DNA from: Bacteroides sp. 43_108
Lineage (GTDB): Bacteria > Bacteroidota > Bacteroidia > Bacteroidales > Bacteroidaceae
NCBI GenBank assembly: GCA_001915545.1
Contig: MNQS01000191.1
Location: 1 to 19,254, forward strand
Length of the DNA stretch: 19,254 bases
Direction: 5' to 3'
Part shown: positions 1 through 8,622 of the stretch, in pieces
Position numbering within the stretch: position 1 is the first letter of the stretch
Layout of the letters: each line of letters opens with the position of its first letter
The notes under the pieces: model-generated
The model's input: only the letters and a program-made list of their open reading frames with translations
Database searches by the model: none
What the model was told of the DNA's origin: nothing
Position numbers and translations under genes: made by a program

Positions 1-58
1 GCTTATTAAAGCATTGAATTTAAGAGCATTGTATTAACAATAACGAGGGCGTTTTGTA

Positions 59-808
59 CTACGTTTTTAGGAACGTAGAACTGGACACCCTATTTATTTG
101 GTCTGTGAGCATTTTCTTGCCATGCTGGTAAGCGTTGTTTTCGAAGGCCGTCTTGTCGTTTGCCGATTTAAGTTTTACATAATATCTGTAGCTCCATTCC
201 GACCAGTTGTCAATGTCATACATCTCTAGTCCATCACATCTTATCATTTCCATGTTGCTTAAGAAACAGTTTTCAGGCATATCCTCAAATATTGCCGCGA
301 TAAGAACTTTGAAGCTGGATTCCTTGTCTTGTGTGATGAAGTCGCCGACTTTAAGATTGAATTTTTCAGCAATTTTTTTGCTTATGGCCACTTTGGCTTC
401 TTTGTCCATACCGTCGAATGAACCGCTGATTGGCTTGAATCCAAACAAGTCAAGAGCCTCCTTCGTCATTTGATAAAAATTGATTTCAATCTCATTCAGA
501 TTCTTTTCTGTTCCTGCGTATGTGCTTGCCGTCCACGGACCCTTAACTATTCCGTATGATTCTACTGTAGGAGATTGCTGAAGAATTGCTTCCGAATACG
601 GTCTGCACATGTTTTGTGAGAATTTGCCTTCTGAATACATGCTCGGGTATGTGATGGCAAAAATCCTGTCGCCATCCTTGATGCCTCTGTTGAAAGTCCA
701 TTCATAGTTGACCTGCACCAGAATGACGTATATTGCGGCGAAGGCCACGCTCATGCCCAAGATGTTGAGCAGGCCGGCGCCCTTGAATAATTTAGTCAAA
801 CTTTTCAT
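59..808 (-). pseudogene. Truncated second MacB-like ABC permease (N-terminal part only)
   Basis: This 249-residue frame closely matches the first third of the full-length permease at 1591-3945: the shared opening GAGLLNILGMS, the first membrane helix (about residues 12-32), the NRGIKD and QSPTVESYG stretches, and the periplasmic MacB core region including SGSFDGMD and EKFNLK. Similarity runs to about residue 235, fades, and a TAG ends the frame at 59-61. The remaining membrane helices and the second half of a normal protein of about 780 residues are absent. The other two frames also close within the 58 bases left in the window, so no simple single frameshift restores it inside the window. It is the last gene of the efflux operon, 48 bases after the ATPase. 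Without the C-terminal FtsX helices it should not form a working permease. I call it a remnant, but a short functional partner protein cannot be excluded. Confidence 0.6.
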
Positions 809-856
809 CTTGTTTGTTTTTTTATTTCTTGTATTTAAGTTTTACAGATGTTGCAG

Positions 857-1537
857 TCAGAGTTCGTTTCTCACGTCGCCGACAATGCGTCCGTCGAAGA
901 GGTTTATGATGCGCTGTGCCATCGATGCATCCTTCTGCGAGTGGGTAACCATGACGATGGTTGTGCCTTCGGAATTGAGCTCGCAGAGCAGGTTCATCAC
1001 TTCCTTGCCGTTTTTGGAGTCGAGGTTTCCGGTCGGCTCGTCGGCCAGTATCAGTTTTGGATTTGACACTACGGCGCGTGCAATTGCCACACGCTGCTGC
1101 TGACCTCCTGAGAGCTGCTGAGGGTAGTGCTTGGAGCGATTGCTTATGCTCATCCTCTTCAGTATCTCGTTGACACGACGCTTGCGCTCTGATGCACCGA
1201 TGTGTAGATATTTGAGCGGCAGTTCGACGTTCTCGAATACATTGAGTTCGTCAATCAGGTTGAAGCTCTGGAATACGAATCCGAGTTTTCCCTTTCTGAA
1301 CTTTGTCCTTTCGCTTTCTTTCAGTTTCGCCATTTCTTTTCCGAGCAGTTCGTAGCTTCCTTCGGTCGGGTTGTCCAGCAGTCCGAGGATGTTCAGCAGT
1401 GTAGACTTTCCGCATCCGGAAGGTCCCATGATTGCCACGAACTCTCCTTCGTTGATTTCGAAGGACACATTGTTCAACGCTGTTGTTTCTATTTCTTCTG
1501 TACGAAAGATTTTGCTGAGATTTGTTACTTTAATCAT
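857..1537 (-). CDS. ABC transporter ATP-binding protein, LolD/MacB type
   Basis: A 226-residue cytoplasmic ATPase that would power the neighbouring MacB-like permease. All core ABC motifs are visible: Walker A GPSGCGKST (residues 38-46), Q-loop Q90, signature LSGGQQQR (142-149), Walker B LILADEPTGNLD (162-173) with catalytic E167, and the H-loop histidine H199 in VTHS. The length and the TGNLD form fit the MacB/LolD/FtsE-like family, whose members couple ATP hydrolysis to movement of a periplasmic domain rather than carrying substrate through the membrane. It lies 53 bases after the permease and 48 before the truncated second permease, all on the same strand, so it is very likely co-transcribed from the promoter at 6679-6694. 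The substrate (peptide, drug, lipid or lipoprotein) cannot be told from sequence. Confidence 0.95.
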   Translation of the reverse strand: MIKVTNLSKIFRTEEIETTALNNVSFEINEGEFVAIMGPSGCGKSTLLNILGLLDNPTEGSYELLGKEMAKLKESERTKFRKGKLGFVFQSFNLIDELNVFENVELPLKYLHIGASERKRRVNEILKRMSISNRSKHYPQQLSGGQQQRVAIARAVVSNPKLILADEPTGNLDSKNGKEVMNLLCELNSEGTTIVMVTHSQKDASMAQRIINLFDGRIVGDVRNEL

Positions 1538-1590
1538 AATCGTTTTATTTTAAAGTGTTATTAGTTTTGTTATTTAATGTTCTATATCTG

Positions 1591-3945
1591 TTATTCGTTT
1601 TGGATGGATTTTGCCGGATTTTCTGTCGCTGTCTTCAGACAGCAGAGCGTTACGACAATGAATGTTGTCAGCAGAACGACGGCAAGCGACATTGCGAACA
1701 CCCACCAATAGAGCTGTGTGTGGTAGGCGTATGTGCTGTAGTAGTAATCCATAATATGGTAGCTTGCAGGTGTTGCAATGGCGAAGCATATCAGCTGTAT
1801 GATTAAGTATTTTTTGTTGAACATCAGCAGAATTTCTGATATGGTCGCTCCGTGCACTTTCCTTATGGCAATTTCCTTCTTTCGGAACGAAGTCTCGAAA
1901 ATCAGAATTCCTATAATACCCATGATGGATATGGCAATGGCAATGGCCGTGAAGATGGATACGAGCTTTATGAGTTTCTGCTCTTTCTCATATTGGTTGC
2001 CAAGTTCCTCATCGAAGAAATTCAGTTTAACTTCTTCGAGGTTGTATCCAGACACTATTTTTGCTGTTACATCCTTTACAGCCTTAAGCAAATCGCTGTA
2101 TGTCGTGTTCGGATTGCTTCTTATGTACAAATAGTAGCAAAAGGCTTGTGGTAATTTCCCATATACATAGAATGCAAATGGCTCTGTCCCAAATTGCAGT
2201 GAGCGGTACTTGAAGTCCTTGCAGAAACCTGCAATGTCTGTATTGTCAATGTGACCTAAAACTTTGTCTTCAAGCGTGAAGTTGAATTTCTTCTTTGCCG
2301 TTTCATTGAATATGAAAATTCCTTTTTCGCATTTCTCGTCTGCTTCGGTGAAGTTGCGGCCATCGGTAATCTTGATGTTCATAAACTTGGGAAAGTTGTA
2401 TGCGACAGGATAGCATATGAAACTTATTTTTTCTCCTTTATCTTCTGTTCCCCATTTCATCCTGCTGTCTTTTATCAGTGGGCCTTGTCCCCATGTGATG
2501 TCTTTGATTTCCGGCCTTTTGCGCAGTTCTTCTGTAAATGCCTCATGGTTGGATTTTGAAACAGGTATCTCGGCGGTGAACAGCATTGATTTGTTGAATC
2601 CCATGTCGTAGTTCATCATGTAGTCGTATTGATTCTTGATGAAGATTGTGCAGATTATGAAAACCATAGATATTGTGAACTGCACTCCTATCAGTACATA
2701 TCTGAAAATTTTTCCGTGTGTCGGGAGGCTCATTGAGCCTTTGATGGCCATTGCCGGCGGAAACGAAGTTGTGTACAGCGCCGGATACAGACTTGATGCT
2801 GCAGTCATGACAAGTGCAACTGCAATTGTAGTAAGACATACAGGAATGTGCCTGTAGAAGTCTATTGGGCAGATGACTAGGTCTGCATAAGTGGAGTTTT
2901 TAAACAATGTGACTATTATGGCTGCGACTGCAAGAGAGAGTGTGACCAGAACGGCTGATTCCCAAACGAATGACATGACGAGGGTAAATCTTGACGATCC
3001 GAGTATCTTGCGTGTATTTACAGAACGGAGTTTTACAGGGACCTGCGCCATGAAGAAATTTACGTAGTTTATCAGTGTGATAATCAGTGTCAGTATTGAT
3101 ATAGCAAACAGCGTCAGCGTTGTTGTCTTGTTGCCTTTATATTGCTGGTCTGCAAGATTCTGGGTGAAGTACATGTCGTTCAAAGGTTCTAGATGTACGA
3201 CTGTATTCAATATGTAGCTTTTGTTGTCTATGTTATTTTTTGCATAAATTTTTTTTGACAGTTTTTTGGCGTTCTCTTCAAAAGCTTTTTTGTCATCTGC
3301 AGAGTGCAGTTTCACATAGTAGGGATAGTTGAATTGATGCCAATTGTCTATGTCTATATTTTCTGTAAGATAGCATTCTATCATATCGATGTTCCCTAAA
3401 ATGCTGTTTTGGGGCAAGTCTTCGAATATTGCAACAATAGAATTTCTTTTGTTGGACTTTTTGTCGAACTTGATGAAGTCTCCGATTTTCAGATTGAATT
3501 TTTCTGCCGCACTTCTGCTTATTGCTATATTGTTTTCATCGTCCATGCCTTCGAACGAACCGCTTATGGCCTTGAAATTGAACAAATTGAGAGCATTCAT
3601 CGTCATGCCACAGTAATTCATTTCAAACTTATTCTGATTTCCGTCAGTGTCTGCGTATGCAGTGATTGTGGACAGCTCTTTCAGCATGCCGTATGATTCT
3701 ACTGTAGGTGACTGTGATATGATTGATTCTGCAAAAGGTCTTAGCATGAATTGTGTGAATTTGCCTTCTTCAAACCAAGAGGGTTGGGTTAGTGCAAAAA
3801 TCCTGTCGGAATCCTTGATGCCTCGATTGAAATTCCATTCATAGTTGACCTGCACAAGAATGACATATATTGTTGCGAAAGCTATGCTCATACCTAAAAT
3901 GTTGAGCAGGCCGGCTCCCCTTAGCAGTCTCATCAAACTTCTCAT
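1591..3945 (-). CDS. MacB-like ABC permease with two FtsX domains
   Basis: A 784-residue inner-membrane permease of the large Bacteroidetes type. Visible in order are a first helix (about residues 13-33), a MacB-type periplasmic core domain, three hydrophobic helices with the first FtsX region (near residues 280-420), a second first-helix-like segment (RYVLIGVQFTISMVF), a second periplasmic domain, and three C-terminal helices. The FtsX coupling motif RKKEIAIRKVHGAT begins near residue 688 and the tail ENPAKSIQNE is typical of the family. I chose the ATG at 3945 because it matches the start of the paralog at 808 and leaves 43 bases after the adaptor gene; a start further upstream at 4029 would overlap that gene and add a tail with no counterpart. 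It should work with the ATPase at 857-1537 and the adaptor and channel upstream. Confidence 0.93.
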   Translation of the reverse strand: MRSLMRLLRGAGLLNILGMSIAFATIYVILVQVNYEWNFNRGIKDSDRIFALTQPSWFEEGKFTQFMLRPFAESIISQSPTVESYGMLKELSTITAYADTDGNQNKFEMNYCGMTMNALNLFNFKAISGSFEGMDDENNIAISRSAAEKFNLKIGDFIKFDKKSNKRNSIVAIFEDLPQNSILGNIDMIECYLTENIDIDNWHQFNYPYYVKLHSADDKKAFEENAKKLSKKIYAKNNIDNKSYILNTVVHLEPLNDMYFTQNLADQQYKGNKTTTLTLFAISILTLIITLINYVNFFMAQVPVKLRSVNTRKILGSSRFTLVMSFVWESAVLVTLSLAVAAIIVTLFKNSTYADLVICPIDFYRHIPVCLTTIAVALVMTAASSLYPALYTTSFPPAMAIKGSMSLPTHGKIFRYVLIGVQFTISMVFIICTIFIKNQYDYMMNYDMGFNKSMLFTAEIPVSKSNHEAFTEELRKRPEIKDITWGQGPLIKDSRMKWGTEDKGEKISFICYPVAYNFPKFMNIKITDGRNFTEADEKCEKGIFIFNETAKKKFNFTLEDKVLGHIDNTDIAGFCKDFKYRSLQFGTEPFAFYVYGKLPQAFCYYLYIRSNPNTTYSDLLKAVKDVTAKIVSGYNLEEVKLNFFDEELGNQYEKEQKLIKLVSIFTAIAIAISIMGIIGILIFETSFRKKEIAIRKVHGATISEILLMFNKKYLIIQLICFAIATPASYHIMDYYYSTYAYHTQLYWWVFAMSLAVVLLTTFIVVTLCCLKTATENPAKSIQNE

Positions 3946-3988
3946 ATCGTTCGTTGTTTTAGTTGCATAATCTTTCAATATCTCTTCA

Positions 3989-5248
3989 TCAATCAAGCAC
4001 CAGCCTTTCGTTGTTGCCGAAATTGTCATAGCTTGATGTGATGACTTTGTCGCCAGGCTTGAGTCCGTCGATTACTTCGTAGTATTGCGGATTCTGGCGT
4101 CCTATGCGTATTTCGCGTTTGTAGGCTTCTTTGCCGTTTTTAGATATGACGTATATCCACTGACCTCCTGTATTCTGATAGAATGAACCGCGCGGTATGA
4201 GTATCGCCTTTTCCGGCTGTCCAAGCTGCAGGTTCATGTAGTATGTCTGTCCTGAACGTATGTTGTCGGGCTGTTCGCCGCTGAATTTGAAGTCGGCTTT
4301 GAATTTTCCGTCTCTTACTTCTGGATAGACTTTTCGGATGACCGCACGGAAATTCTCATTCTGGCGTTCGAAATCGGCCTCTAATCCTGTCGTGATGCGG
4401 TCGATGTAGTGCTCGTCGAACTGTGCTTCAATCTTATAGCTGCTGAGATTGTTGATTTGTCCAATCTTGCTTCCTTCAGCAACTGATTGCCCCAACACGA
4501 CATCCAGCAGTCCAAGTTCTCCGTTTATAGGTGCCTTTACCAGCAGGTTGTCTTTTCTCTTGCGAATCATCATCATGTGGAGGCGCATGTTGTCGAGGCT
4601 TTCCTGCATCTGCTTGACTTCGATGGATCTGTACAGACTGTCTTGCACGGCGCGGTGCTTCACAAGATTCAAGCGGTCTTTGGCCAGTGAATAGTCTTCT
4701 TCTGCTCTCAGATAGTCTTCCTTTGATATAAGGTTGTCGGCGTAGAGCTGTTTCTGCGATTTGTAGGTGCGCAGGTATCGTCGGACATCAATCTCCAGCT
4801 GAAGTATGTCCTGCTGGTTGGTCAACTTCTGCTGTTCCATGGATATGAGAGTGTTGCGCAGCATGTTGTCCTTCTCGGCCAGGTCTGCCTCGGCGTTGAG
4901 AATCTGCAAGTTGAGGTTTTCGTTTGAAAGCAGGAGTATCGGGTCGCCGGCTTTCACCTTGGCGCCTTCTTCGATGTAGATTTCCTTTACGACACCTGTT
5001 TCGAGCGGACTTATCTGCATGGTTGTTATCGGCAGGACCTGTCCGGTGACGCGGACGTAGTCGTTGAATAGCCCTGACTTAACCTCGCTTATGGTGATGG
5101 TTTCGGTGTTGACGCGCATGGTGCTGACATTGTTGCGCAGAAGCATGGAGGCTATCAGTATTATCAGAATTGCTATTCCCCAGTAGGGTAGTGCCTTTTT
5201 GCTGAATACTCGTGCCCATCCTTTTTTAGGTTCTATTATCTTGTCCAT
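3989..5248 (-). CDS. Periplasmic adaptor (membrane fusion) protein, HlyD/MacA family
   Basis: A 419-residue adaptor that should bridge the MacB-like permease and the TolC-like channel. It has a short cytoplasmic start, one membrane helix (about residues 20-38, YWGIAILIILIASMLL), then the usual order: a barrel strand, half a lipoyl domain (VKEIYIEEGAKVKAGDPILLL), a long alpha-helical hairpin rich in Q, L and E (about residues 115-225), the second lipoyl half (LVKAPINGELGLLDVVLGQSV), and a beta-barrel/membrane-proximal part ending in a GLKPGDKVIT segment. The membrane anchor rather than a cleaved signal peptide is common in this family. It starts 26 bases after the TolC-like gene and ends 43 bases before the permease start, supporting one operon. 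Assignment to the family is secure; the exported substrate is unknown. Confidence 0.93.
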   Translation of the reverse strand: MDKIIEPKKGWARVFSKKALPYWGIAILIILIASMLLRNNVSTMRVNTETITISEVKSGLFNDYVRVTGQVLPITTMQISPLETGVVKEIYIEEGAKVKAGDPILLLSNENLNLQILNAEADLAEKDNMLRNTLISMEQQKLTNQQDILQLEIDVRRYLRTYKSQKQLYADNLISKEDYLRAEEDYSLAKDRLNLVKHRAVQDSLYRSIEVKQMQESLDNMRLHMMMIRKRKDNLLVKAPINGELGLLDVVLGQSVAEGSKIGQINNLSSYKIEAQFDEHYIDRITTGLEADFERQNENFRAVIRKVYPEVRDGKFKADFKFSGEQPDNIRSGQTYYMNLQLGQPEKAILIPRGSFYQNTGGQWIYVISKNGKEAYKREIRIGRQNPQYYEVIDGLKPGDKVITSSYDNFGNNERLVLD

Positions 5249-5274
5249 TTTGCTTTATTCTTTTATGATGTGTT

Positions 5275-6651
5275 TTATTGATTGAGATAACTGATTCCTT
5301 TGTAATATTCAACAACGCTCTTCTTCAGAAAGTACTGTAGGCGTGCGTTAAGACGTTCGGCCAGTGCGTTGAGGTAGGTGTTTGAGATGGTTTGAAACTC
5401 AACCGGCGAGACGAGGCCGAGAAGCATCTTTTTCTCATGCAGTTTGTATGTCTCGCTCTGTGAATCGGCTCGCTTTTCGGCTTGAATCATGGCTTTCATG
5501 GCACCTTGCTTGTCCTGTACGGCTCGTGTCACTTCAGCCTCGATGTCGAGCTTGGTCTGTTCGTATTGCGCTTGCGCACGTCTGTACGCATTTTTCTTTC
5601 GCGATAGATCGGAGTGGCGCGAGAGCCGGTCGTAAATAGGTATGGAAAGGTTCAGCTGTACGTATTCGCCGGCGTTGTTGCGCCATTGTGAACCGAATGA
5701 AGGTGAAATGTAGCTGTCGTTACCCGGATAACTGTAGTAGCTTGTAGACCATCCTCCGCTGAGCGACAACGTCGGCAGAAACTGCCACTTGGCCGTATTG
5801 AGCGAAATTTTCGCGCTGCGCAGTTCTCCTTTGGCAATGAGTGCGTCAGGTTGTGTGTTCACGGCAAAATCAATGATCTCGCTGACTGCATCTTCTGTGT
5901 CGTCGTACGGTGGTATGCTGTCATTGATTATTGAGCGATCAAGGTTGAGCTCTTTCTCTGTCGGCCAAAGCATCAGCGATTTCAGAGTCAGCATGGCATT
6001 GTTGAGGTTGTTTGTAGAATTTATGAGCTGATATTCTGTGTCTGCTTGGTCGGCTTCGGTCTGCACTACGTCCGGATAGCTTTTCTGTCCTAAGTCGTAT
6101 TGTTTTTTTATAAGTTCGAGGTTCTTTTTTCCTGTCTCGACTTTTTTCTTCAGTACTTCTACCATTTCTGAGTGGTACATCACGTTGCAGTAGGCTTCCA
6201 TGACTGATAGGCAAAGTTCGTCGCGGATTTTATCTTCCTGAGATATTCCGATTTTTATGGCCGTCTGCGAAATTTTGATGTTGTTGATGGCCGAAAAACC
6301 GTCGAAGAGGGTAATGCCTGCACTGATGGAGTATCCGTTGCTGAATGATGTGATATTGGTATATGTGTTTGTTTCCGGGTCTACCGTACGTCCGAAATTA
6401 TAATATGCGTTTGTATTTGCAGATATACTTGGCGTGAAGGCTTTGAGTATGGCTTCACGCTTGTTGATGCGTGCGTCAGCGTTGTCCAACTGCTGTACCT
6501 TATTTTTTGTGGAATTGTCGACAGCGTATTCCATGCATTCTTTCAGTGTCATGACTTTCTGCCGAACATGCGCTGTGCTGTCGACCTGCGCCGTTGTGCC
6601 AACGCTGAAAATCATGGCCAATGCGAATATAGAGATGAATTTTTTCTTCAT
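5275..6651 (-). CDS. TolC-like outer-membrane efflux protein
   Basis: A 458-residue outer-membrane factor that would form the exit duct of the pump. It begins with a signal peptide (MKKKFISIFALAMIFSVGTTA, cut probably near residue 21) and then MTLKECMEYAVDNS, the usual opening helix of the outer-membrane efflux family. Two repeated halves follow: long helices alternating with strand segments such as SISAGITLFDGFSAI in the first half and VQLNLSIPIYDRLSRHSD in the second, the standard duplicated arrangement. It is the first gene of the operon, with the adaptor 26 bases downstream. A purine-rich AGGAAAA stretch lies just before the ATG, and the predicted sigma-54 promoter is only about 30 bases upstream, giving a very short leader. 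Confidence 0.92.
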   Translation of the reverse strand: MKKKFISIFALAMIFSVGTTAQVDSTAHVRQKVMTLKECMEYAVDNSTKNKVQQLDNADARINKREAILKAFTPSISANTNAYYNFGRTVDPETNTYTNITSFSNGYSISAGITLFDGFSAINNIKISQTAIKIGISQEDKIRDELCLSVMEAYCNVMYHSEMVEVLKKKVETGKKNLELIKKQYDLGQKSYPDVVQTEADQADTEYQLINSTNNLNNAMLTLKSLMLWPTEKELNLDRSIINDSIPPYDDTEDAVSEIIDFAVNTQPDALIAKGELRSAKISLNTAKWQFLPTLSLSGGWSTSYYSYPGNDSYISPSFGSQWRNNAGEYVQLNLSIPIYDRLSRHSDLSRKKNAYRRAQAQYEQTKLDIEAEVTRAVQDKQGAMKAMIQAEKRADSQSETYKLHEKKMLLGLVSPVEFQTISNTYLNALAERLNARLQYFLKKSVVEYYKGISYLNQ

Positions 6652-6678
6652 TTTTCCTGTTTTTTACACTTTTATTAC

Positions 6679-6694
6679 AGCTATTTTCATGCCA
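6679..6694 (-). promoter_or_regulatory. Sigma-54 (-24/-12) promoter of the efflux operon
   Basis: On the minus strand this reads TGGCATGAAAATAGCT, matching the sigma-54 consensus TGGCAY-N5-TTGCW at the invariant GG and GC dinucleotides, which are exactly 10 bases apart. Transcription would begin near 6668, about 17 bases before the TolC-like ATG. Sigma-54 promoters need an activator bound upstream, and a matching tandem palindrome is present at 6748-6787. No TAnnTTTG housekeeping element was seen on this strand between here and the gene. This is a motif match, not a mapped start. Confidence 0.6.
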
Positions 6695-6741
6695 AGAATG
6701 TAAAAGTAAGATTATCAGCTGATTGTGAATTTGGCTATTCC

Positions 6742-6792
6742 CCAAAAGTGTAAAGTTTCTTTACACCACTGTAAAGTTTCTTTACACTTTTG
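6742..6792. promoter_or_regulatory. Two tandem 19-bp palindromes, probable activator sites
   Basis: The palindrome GTGTAAAGTTTCTTTACAC occupies 6748-6766 and recurs at 6769-6787 with one changed base, a 21-bp period equal to two helical turns. The pair is framed by CCAAAAGTG at 6742-6750 and its complement at 6784-6792, so the whole block is also one large inverted repeat. The centres lie about 90 and 110 bases upstream of the predicted sigma-54 start, the usual distance for enhancer-binding activators of NtrC type. No such regulator is encoded in the window, so it would act in trans. Confidence 0.6.
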
Positions 6793-6828
6793 GTGTGTAA
6801 ATGGCATAAGTTGACCACATGAAAATGC

Positions 6829-6880
6829 AAAAAAACACATGAAGGATAAGGCGGATGCCTTTGTTTCCATCATGTGTTTT
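6829..6880 (-). terminator. Rho-independent terminator of the MATE gene
   Basis: On the minus strand, starting 27 bases after the MATE stop, AAAACACATGA pairs with TCATGTGTTTT; inside, AAGGC and GCCTT form a second short stem. The outer stem runs into seven Ts on the minus strand (A-run at 6829-6835). It separates the MATE transcript from the efflux-operon control region. Confidence 0.75.
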
Positions 6881-6906
6881 GTAAGTTGTAAATTGGCTGA
6901 ATGTTT

Positions 6907-8250
6907 TTACAGAATTTTGTTGCGCCTGTAGCTGTAGTACCAAATGCCTGCTATATCAGCCAGTGCCCATCCGATTGGTACGGACCACCATATTCCGGTG
7001 TAGCCTATTTCAGGAATTGAAGCCAATATGTAGGCCAGCAGTACGCGTGTGCCTAGTGATATTACTGTCAGGACTACTGACATTGACGGCATGGTAACGG
7101 CACGGTAGAAACCGTACAGCATAAACAGGTATGCAATACCGATATAAAAACTGCCTTCGATGCGCAGATATTCTGTTCCGATTGCAATGATTTCTGTTTC
7201 TTGCGGAGACACGAAGAGTGACATCAGCTGTGGGGCAAACGCAAACACCAGCGCTGATACGAGGATTGAAAATAGGGTAGTGGTCACCAGCGAACTGCGT
7301 ATGCCCCGACGTATGCGGTCATGGCGTCCCGCACCGAAATTCTGTGCGACGAAGGTTGAGAAGGCGTTGCCGAAATCTTGAAGCGGCATATATGCAAAGG
7401 AGTCGATTTTCACCGCTGCCGCAAATGCCGCCATAACGGCTGTTCCGAAACTGTTTACCAATCCCTGTACCATCAGAATTCCGAAGTTCATTATGGACTG
7501 CTGTATGCATGTCAGAAAGGAGTATGATGCTATTCTGTTTATGGAATGTGAATTTATGATACAATCGGTGCGCGTGAGGCTGAGTTCTGGAAAATTTCTT
7601 CGTGTATAGACGTACAGTCCAATTGCTCCGACTGTTTGAGATATCACAGTGGCCAAAGCTGCACCTTCTACTCCCATGTGCATCCAAAGCATCAGTGCGA
7701 GGTCGAGCCCGATGTTGAGCACTACTGACACTATCAGAAACATAAGTGGAACAAACGAGTTGCCGACAGAGCGCAAGAGAAATGCATGGAAGTTGTATAC
7801 GCTGACAGGTATCATACCGAGGAAGACTACAAACAGATAGTCGTAGACCATCTGTTCAATCTCCGGCGGAGTCTGCAAAATATGTATTATCGGAGTGAGG
7901 AAAGCTAAAGAACAGATGTTGAGCAATAGCGTAACACCGCCGACGATGAGCATGGACGAGAAAATGCTCAAACGCAAGGCTTTCAGATCGCGTGCACCGT
8001 ACTGCATGGAAAATATGGCACTGCACCCCATGCTTAGCCCGATGAATATAGATGTAATGAAAACGATCAGTGCATAAGATGAACCTACTGCCGCCAGAGC
8101 ATTTGCTCCCAGCACACGCCCTACAATCAGCGTGTCGGCAATGTTGTAGCATTGCTGCAGCAGATTGCCCAGCATTAGCGGCAAGGCAAAACGGAGCATT
8201 TTGCCTGTTATGCTTCCCGAAACCAAATCATTTTTGTCGTGTTTGATCAT
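6907..8250 (-). CDS. MATE family multidrug/cation antiporter
   Basis: A 447-residue inner-membrane protein of the MATE efflux family, which exchanges Na+ or H+ for cationic drugs or metabolites. The start is characteristic: SITGKMLRFALPLMLGNLLQ, then YNIADTLIVGRVLGANALAAVG, the conserved first two helices of the MatE domain. About twelve hydrophobic segments follow as two six-helix halves; the second half begins near IASYSFLTCIQQSIMNFG and carries VAQNFGAG, the counterpart of the first-half MQYGARD. Length is normal for the family. It has its own terminator and sits in the opposite direction to the next gene, so it is probably a single-gene unit. No clear promoter or Shine-Dalgarno sequence was found upstream of the ATG, which is common in this phylum. 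The substrate is unknown. Confidence 0.93.
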   Translation of the reverse strand: MIKHDKNDLVSGSITGKMLRFALPLMLGNLLQQCYNIADTLIVGRVLGANALAAVGSSYALIVFITSIFIGLSMGCSAIFSMQYGARDLKALRLSIFSSMLIVGGVTLLLNICSLAFLTPIIHILQTPPEIEQMVYDYLFVVFLGMIPVSVYNFHAFLLRSVGNSFVPLMFLIVSVVLNIGLDLALMLWMHMGVEGAALATVISQTVGAIGLYVYTRRNFPELSLTRTDCIINSHSINRIASYSFLTCIQQSIMNFGILMVQGLVNSFGTAVMAAFAAAVKIDSFAYMPLQDFGNAFSTFVAQNFGAGRHDRIRRGIRSSLVTTTLFSILVSALVFAFAPQLMSLFVSPQETEIIAIGTEYLRIEGSFYIGIAYLFMLYGFYRAVTMPSMSVVLTVISLGTRVLLAYILASIPEIGYTGIWWSVPIGWALADIAGIWYYSYRRNKIL

Positions 8251-8622
8251 AATTTAGTTAATTTCAGAAGATGGATTCTTTGTCCATTGTTGCGGAGTAG
8301 AATCAAGACTGGTTCTACACTTTTTTCTGTAGTTTTTCATCAATGCACTAGGAAGATGTGTTTCTTTGTTTGTGTTGACTTTTTTGCGTGTGTAGCATGT
8401 TGGCTGTGCATGTGATGATAGTAAAATAACCTTTTGTTAACTTCTAAATTACTCTAATTTGGCAATACATACAACATTTCATGCATAAATCTTTTATATC
8501 CTTAATTTCGTATGTCCGTTGCATTCTGAAAATCAAAGTTTTATTATGTCGTATTTTAGTTCGGCTTGCCAGTTTTTGTTACATTTGTGAATGTGTAATC
8601 ATTTATAAATAAAATCAGTACT
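8251..8622. other. Divergent intergenic region, MATE / YARHG genes
   Basis: This 372-base stretch separates two divergent genes and is A+T rich. On the plus strand it holds the promoter described at 8556-8587. I found no exact TAnnTTTG element for the minus-strand MATE gene and no RNA gene or coding frame with family resemblance. A small inverted repeat (CTACA/TGTAG around 8317-8334) is too short to interpret. Confidence 0.5.
8556..8587 (+). promoter_or_regulatory. Bacteroidetes-type promoter of the YARHG gene
   Basis: TACATTTG at 8580-8587 is an exact match to the Bacteroides -7 element TAnnTTTG. TTAG at 8556-8559, 20 bases upstream, matches the -33 element TTTG at three of four bases. Transcription would start near 8594, about 29 bases before the ATG. 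Confidence 0.6.

Noticed and set aside
3946..4029. Earlier start for the full-length permease
   Set aside because: It would overlap the adaptor gene by 41 bases and add 28 residues absent from the paralog start at 808.
6742..6792. Inverted repeat as a terminator or an insertion-sequence end
   Set aside because: No T-run follows on either strand, no transposase gene is near, and the two-turn spacing upstream of a sigma-54 element fits activator sites better.
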